10,620 nucleotides of DNA from Bacteroidales bacterium. GTDB lineage: Bacteria > Bacteroidota > Bacteroidia > Bacteroidales > UBA932. Positions within the stretch are counted from its first letter, which is position 1. Each line of letters starts with the position of its first letter. Shown here one piece after another: positions 7,017-10,620 of the stretch. The stretch covers positions 1 through 10,620 of the forward strand of contig VSOK01000062.1 in assembly GCA_009774765.1 (NCBI GenBank), given 5' to 3'. Below the pieces are notes generated by a model. It had not been told where the DNA came from. It did no database searches and saw only the letters and a list, made by a program, of their open reading frames with translations. The position numbers and the translations under genes were made by a program.

Positions 7017-8219
7017 TCAGATTGTGCGTCCCGGATATGCTTTGAGACCTTCTTCGAGGATTCTCAATGCCTTTTTCATTTCCGGTATTTCAAGTACGTA
7101 TGCTATACGCGCGTGGTTGATTCCTTTCCCGGGAGTCTTGTAGAATGACGCTGCAGGTGTCACCATAGTGGTCTCGCCGTCTATTCTGAAATTCTCAAGC
7201 ATCCATTTGGCGAATTTTTCCGTGTCGTCCACAGGCAGTTCTGCTATGGTATAGAATGCTCCCATAGGCAGCGGGGTATACACTCCGGGGATGCTGTTAA
7301 GGTATTCTATCATATAGTCACGCCTTTTGATGTATTCCTCTTTTACTGCAACGAAGTATTCCTCAGGCGTATCCAATGCTCCTACAGATGCAATCTGGCC
7401 TATCACCGGAGGGCAGAGGCGTGCCTGTGCGAATTTCATCGCGGCTGCCATCACTTCCTTGTTGTGTGAGACGATACATCCTACACGTGCGCCACAGAGA
7501 TTGTATCTTTTTGATACAGAGTCTACGAGAATCACGTTCTGGTCAAGGTCCGGAATGTTCATCGCGCTGAAGTGCGGTTCGTCCGTGTAGCAGAACTCCC
7601 TGTAGACCTCGTCAGAAATAAGGAACAGGTCGTGCCTGCGTGCGATCTCTCCGATGGCGAGCATACTTTCTCTGCTGTAAAGCGTACCTGTAGGATTGCC
7701 CGGGTTGCAGACAAGGATAGCCTTTGTCTTCGGAGTTATAGCTTTTTCAAACTCCTCTATTGCCGGTACCTGGAAACCGTTGCGTATGTCGGTCTGTATG
7801 GCTTTGATCGTAATCCCGTTAAGGAAAGCGAATGTGTTGTAGTTTGTGTAGAACGGCTCGAGGACGATCACTTCATCGCCTTCGTTGCACGATATCTCAA
7901 GGGCCAGGTTTACGCTCTCGCTGCCTGCGACTGTTACTATAAGCTCAGAAGGGTCAATATTGATTCCTATGTTTTTATAGTATCTGTTTGCGAGTCCGTC
8001 CCTCAGTTCGGCAAGACCAGCGGAGTGTGAATATGAAATGTGTGTCAGCTTGTTTTCTCTGATGGCTTTAAGTGCACATTCAGGTGACTTTATGTCAGGC
8101 TGTCCGATGTTCAGGTGATATACTTTTATGCCCTGTTTCTTTGCCGCATCGGCATAAGGGACAAGTTTTCTGATTGCCGAAGCCGGCATCTCCTGCGCTT
8201 TTCTTGAGATAGTAGCCAT
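7017..8219 (-). CDS. Class I PLP-dependent aminotransferase (aspartate aminotransferase-like)
   Basis: Fold-type I aminotransferase of 400 aa, cytosolic, moving an amino group between an amino acid and a 2-oxo acid. Family landmarks are in place: GQPD (39-42) in the substrate loop, NPGNPTG (172-178), Asp203 and Tyr206 in SDEVYREF, the PLP-binding Lys237 in DSVSKRY, Arg245 in the GARVG motif, and a late NHARIAYV that likely holds the carboxylate-binding Arg. Length and motifs fit the aspartate/aromatic aminotransferase group (subgroup I-gamma-like); the exact substrate cannot be fixed by reading. The ATG at 8219 is preferred because it gives MATISRKA, and a -7 box lies 37 bases upstream. The gene stands alone, diverges from glutamine synthetase glnN and ends at its own terminator, so a link to amino-nitrogen flow is plausible. 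It is not clearly a cysteine-S-conjugate lyase or alanine type. Confidence 0.9.
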   Translation of the reverse strand: MATISRKAQEMPASAIRKLVPYADAAKKQGIKVYHLNIGQPDIKSPECALKAIRENKLTHISYSHSAGLAELRDGLANRYYKNIGINIDPSELIVTVAGSESVNLALEISCNEGDEVIVLEPFYTNYNTFAFLNGITIKAIQTDIRNGFQVPAIEEFEKAITPKTKAILVCNPGNPTGTLYSRESMLAIGEIARRHDLFLISDEVYREFCYTDEPHFSAMNIPDLDQNVILVDSVSKRYNLCGARVGCIVSHNKEVMAAAMKFAQARLCPPVIGQIASVGALDTPEEYFVAVKEEYIKRRDYMIEYLNSIPGVYTPLPMGAFYTIAELPVDDTEKFAKWMLENFRIDGETTMVTPAASFYKTPGKGINHARIAYVLEIPEMKKALRILEEGLKAYPGRTI

Positions 8220-8255
8220 ATCTATTTTTATTGATAAATTTATATGTCAATCACG

Positions 8256-8263
8256 CAAAGATA
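8256..8263 (-). promoter_or_regulatory. Candidate Bacteroidota -7 box for the aminotransferase
   Basis: The minus strand reads TATCTTTG, an exact TAnnTTTG match, 36 bases before the aminotransferase ATG, predicting a leader of about 30 nt. No good TTTG lies at the usual 19-21 nt distance upstream, so the -33 element is weak or the promoter needs an activator. Confidence 0.55.
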
Positions 8264-8275
8264 CTATAATTTTTT

Positions 8276-8283
8276 TACCTTTG
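8276..8283 (+). promoter_or_regulatory. Candidate Bacteroidota -7 box for glnN
   Basis: TACCTTTG matches TAnnTTTG exactly and lies 33 bases before the glnN ATG, predicting a leader of about 26 nt. No clear -33 TTTG is present at 19-21 nt upstream. Only 12 bases separate it from the opposing box at 8256-8263. Confidence 0.55.
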
Positions 8284-8316
8284 CCGACGTTCTTAACAAA
8301 TTAATTATAATGTTTT

Positions 8317-10488
8317 ATGGCAACTTTTAGGCAAAGAGCTCTTAATGAGGCGGCTACTCATCCTGCCGAGCGTTTTTCAGTTGAAGACAGACCTGTATCA
8401 AAGTATTTTGGACAGAATGTGCTTACTTTGGACAAGATGCGCGCATATATGTCAAAGCAGGCTTATGAGGCTGTTCTTGCCGCTGTCAGATTCGGTGCGA
8501 AACTGGATCGCAGCGTTTCCAATGAAATCGCTACCGGTATGAAAGCCTGGGCTATGGAGATGGGCGCGACGCATTATACGCACCTTTTCCAGCCGTTGAC
8601 TGATTCTACCGCGGAGAAGCACGAGGCTTTCATTATGGTGAAGGACGGTCAGGCTTTTGAACGTTTCAGCGGAAGTGCGCTTGTTCAGCAGGAGCCTGAC
8701 GCGTCGAGTTTTCCGAACGGAGGTCTTAGGAACACTTTTGAAGCCCGTGGCTATTCGGCCTGGGACCCGTCTTCGCCTGTATTCATTATGGACGGGACTC
8801 TCTGTATACCTTCTGTGTTTGTGTCCTACACAGGAGAGGCACTGGATACGAAGGTGCCTAATCTGAAATCAATACAGGCTCTCAGCGATGCCGCTACGTC
8901 TGTAGCGAATCTTTTTGACGACAATGTGACCTCGGTCGGCGTCAATCTCGGTATCGAACAGGAGTATTTCCTTGTTGACGAGTCATTGTACAACGCACGT
9001 CCGGACCTTGTTCTCTGCAACAGGACTGTGATTGGCCATACTTCCGCCAAAGACCAGCAGCTTGAGGACCATTATTTCGGGGCGATACCTTCGAAGGTGA
9101 GCGCGTTTATGAAGGATTTTGAGACGGAAGCCTACAAGCTGGGCATCCTTCTCCAGACACGTCACAACGAGGTCGCTCCAAACCAGTTTGAGTGTGCACC
9201 GCTTTTCTGTGAGGCCACAAATGCCATCGACCAGAATATGATGCTTATGATAATTATGCAGAAGATTGCGGAGAAGCATCATCTGAAAGTGATTTTCCAT
9301 GAGAAGCCTTTTGACGGTGTCAACGGCTCTGGAAAGCACTGCAACTGGTCTATGATGACAAATACTGGAGTAAACCTTCTTTCTCCGGGTAAGACACCTA
9401 CAAAGAACCTCCAGTTCCTGTCTTTCTTCTCGGCGGTTGTGAATGCGGTATATAAGCATCATTATCTTCTGATGGCAGGTGTTTCGAACCTCAGCAATTC
9501 ATACAGGCTGGGAGGCAACGAGGCTCCTCCTGCGGTTATGTCGGTCTTTGCAGGTTCCACGCTTTCAAACATTTTTGAAGCCATCGGCAATATGCAGGCT
9601 TTGAAGGAGGAGAACAACCTTGAGTCAATCAAGATCGTGAATTCGCTTCCTGAGATTTTCCCGGACAATACGGACAGGAACAGGACCTCTCCTTTTGCCT
9701 TTACAGGAAACAGATTTGAATTCAGAGCCGTGGGCTCTTCGATCAATGTCGCTTCCGCGATCTATATTCTCAACAGCGTGGTGGCTGAGAGCCTCAATCG
9801 TTTCCGTGCCGAGGTTGATGCGCTTGTCGCGGCCGGCGAAGACAAGTCGCAGGCGATAATGAGCGTGATACGCAAATTCACGGTCGAGTCCAAGGATATT
9901 ATGTTTGAGGGCAACGGATACAGCAAGGAATGGGAAGCCGAGTCCGAGAGACGCGGTCTCCGTGCTGTGAAGAATGTGCCTGAATCATACGAGGTATACC
10001 ACGAGAAGCAGACTGTGGACCTTTTTGTCAATCTGGGAGTCCTTACTGCCGATGAGGTGGAAGCACGCTTTGAGATTCTGAACGAGACGTATGTGAAGAA
10101 GCTTCAGATAGAGGCGAGGGTGATAGGGGATATATGTCTCAATCACGTGATTCCGGCAGCCGTTAAATATCAGAATATCCTTATTGAGAATGTCAAGGGA
10201 TTCAAAGAGATATTCGGTGATGAATACAAGAGTCTGTGCGCTTCGGAGTTTGCCGCATTGAAGAAGATATCCACATATATCAACAATATCTCAAAGGATG
10301 TGGAAGAGCTTGTGGAGGCGCGCAAAAGAGCCAACAAGATAGAGGATATAGCTTTGAGGGCCAAGATCTATTCAAAGGAAGTCAAGGATTATATGGACAA
10401 GGTGCGCTACAGCGCCGACCATCTTGAGATGATAATTGATGATGAAATGTGGCCTCTTCCTAAGTATAGGGAGCTTTTGTTCTTTTAA
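8317..10488 (+). CDS. glnN: Type III glutamine synthetase
   Basis: ATP-dependent synthesis of glutamine from glutamate and ammonium, the main ammonium-assimilating step, in the cytoplasm. The 723-aa length is that of the GSIII class common in Bacteroidota and cyanobacteria (about 720-730), much longer than GSI (about 470). Visible catalytic motifs are IEQEYF at 213-218, RHNEVAPNQFE at 282-292, NGSGKHCNWSM at 336-346 (the nucleotide/ammonium-site region), and NRTSPFAF with RFEFRAVG at 455-462 and 466-473. The long C-terminal helical part (about 580-720) is GSIII-specific. GSIII lacks the adenylylation control of GSI. The ATG at 8317 gives MATFRQRALNEAA and follows a -7 box by 33 bases; no Shine-Dalgarno is seen. 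It diverges from an aminotransferase gene and is followed after 10 bases by a lipoprotein start with no terminator between. Confidence 0.97.
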   Translation: MATFRQRALNEAATHPAERFSVEDRPVSKYFGQNVLTLDKMRAYMSKQAYEAVLAAVRFGAKLDRSVSNEIATGMKAWAMEMGATHYTHLFQPLTDSTAEKHEAFIMVKDGQAFERFSGSALVQQEPDASSFPNGGLRNTFEARGYSAWDPSSPVFIMDGTLCIPSVFVSYTGEALDTKVPNLKSIQALSDAATSVANLFDDNVTSVGVNLGIEQEYFLVDESLYNARPDLVLCNRTVIGHTSAKDQQLEDHYFGAIPSKVSAFMKDFETEAYKLGILLQTRHNEVAPNQFECAPLFCEATNAIDQNMMLMIIMQKIAEKHHLKVIFHEKPFDGVNGSGKHCNWSMMTNTGVNLLSPGKTPTKNLQFLSFFSAVVNAVYKHHYLLMAGVSNLSNSYRLGGNEAPPAVMSVFAGSTLSNIFEAIGNMQALKEENNLESIKIVNSLPEIFPDNTDRNRTSPFAFTGNRFEFRAVGSSINVASAIYILNSVVAESLNRFRAEVDALVAAGEDKSQAIMSVIRKFTVESKDIMFEGNGYSKEWEAESERRGLRAVKNVPESYEVYHEKQTVDLFVNLGVLTADEVEARFEILNETYVKKLQIEARVIGDICLNHVIPAAVKYQNILIENVKGFKEIFGDEYKSLCASEFAALKKISTYINNISKDVEELVEARKRANKIEDIALRAKIYSKEVKDYMDKVRYSADHLEMIIDDEMWPLPKYRELLFF

Positions 10489-10498
10489 TTGATTGAAT

Positions 10499-10620
10499 GT
10501 GGGAAGAAAAGCGATAATAATATTATTGTCTGTATCGTCGGTCCTTGCCGTTTCCTGCGGACGCGGAAGGACCGTCGACGCTGATATTATCTCGTATGTC
10601 GGATACATCCTGGCCGATAC
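10499..10620 (+). CDS. Putative lipoprotein, GTG start, 3' end outside the window
   Basis: An open frame beginning with GTG at 10499, ten bases after the glnN stop, runs uninterrupted to the window edge (40 complete codons). It reads MGRKAIIILLL-SVSSVLAVSCGRG: a basic start, a hydrophobic core of about 14 residues and a lipobox-like AVSC with Cys21 as the likely lipidated residue, followed by Gly-Arg. That is a typical lipoprotein signal peptide, though Ala at -3 is less common than Leu. A TTG at 10493 is in frame (two codons longer) and is an alternative start; an in-frame TGA at 10490 bars anything earlier. The ATG at 10497 is out of frame and hits a stop after six codons. The visible mature part (TVDADIISYVGYILAD) does not identify a family. 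Probably co-transcribed with glnN. Confidence 0.65.
   Translation, partial: MGRKAIIILLSVSSVLAVSCGRGRTVDADIISYVGYILAD

Noticed and set aside
7572..8030. 152-aa open frame on the plus strand
   Set aside because: Fully antisense to the aminotransferase gene, no recognisable motif or promoter; explained by codon use of the real gene.
8983..9462. 159-aa open frame on the minus strand
   Set aside because: It lies wholly inside glnN, whose frame is conserved and unmistakable; composition is Cys/Arg/His-rich as in antisense shadows, and no start signal is seen.
1..10620. CRISPR array, transposon, phage or defence system
   Set aside because: No regular spaced repeats, transposase, integrase, recombinase or known defence-domain motifs were seen; all full-length genes are recognisable housekeeping types or plain enzymes.

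Overview
The window reads as ordinary core-genome DNA from a member of the Bacteroidota, most likely order Bacteroidales. Supporting points are a type III glutamine synthetase (GlnN, 723 aa), Bacteroidota-style -7 promoter boxes (TAnnTTTG) in two intergenic gaps, almost no Shine-Dalgarno sequences, a secreted C1-family peptidase and a Cys-anchored lipoprotein. A Rikenellaceae/Alistipes-like source is possible, but the sequence alone does not settle genus. No rRNA, tRNA, CRISPR array, insertion sequence, phage gene or attachment site was seen. No stretch longer than 300 bases lacks a gene.

Layout, left to right: (1) the 3' part of a glyceraldehyde-3-phosphate dehydrogenase gene (+) with an intrinsic terminator; (2) an NhaC-type Na+/H+ antiporter (+); (3) a 146-bp gap with repeat-like, hairpin-forming sequence, then rubrerythrin (+); (4) a strong hairpin between convergent units; (5) a minus-strand pair, exported bleomycin-hydrolase-like peptidase followed 16 nt later by phosphatidylserine synthase (pssA); (6) a plus-strand pair, alpha/beta hydrolase overlapping a membrane-anchored metallophosphoesterase by ATGA; (7) a terminator hairpin, then a minus-strand class I aminotransferase; (8) divergent from it, glnN (+); (9) ten bases after glnN, the start of a GTG-initiated lipoprotein gene running off the right edge.

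Functionally this is housekeeping: glycolysis, sodium/proton homeostasis, peroxide defence typical of anaerobes, phospholipid synthesis, and amino-nitrogen metabolism. The aminotransferase and glnN fire back to back from a 97-bp gap with opposing -7 boxes only 12 bp apart, which is the most suggestive regulatory arrangement. I found no convincing undescribed system. The items most worth a second look are the structured gap before rubrerythrin, the overlapping promoter boxes in the two divergent gaps, the uncharacterised hydrolase/phosphoesterase pair, and the new lipoprotein start.
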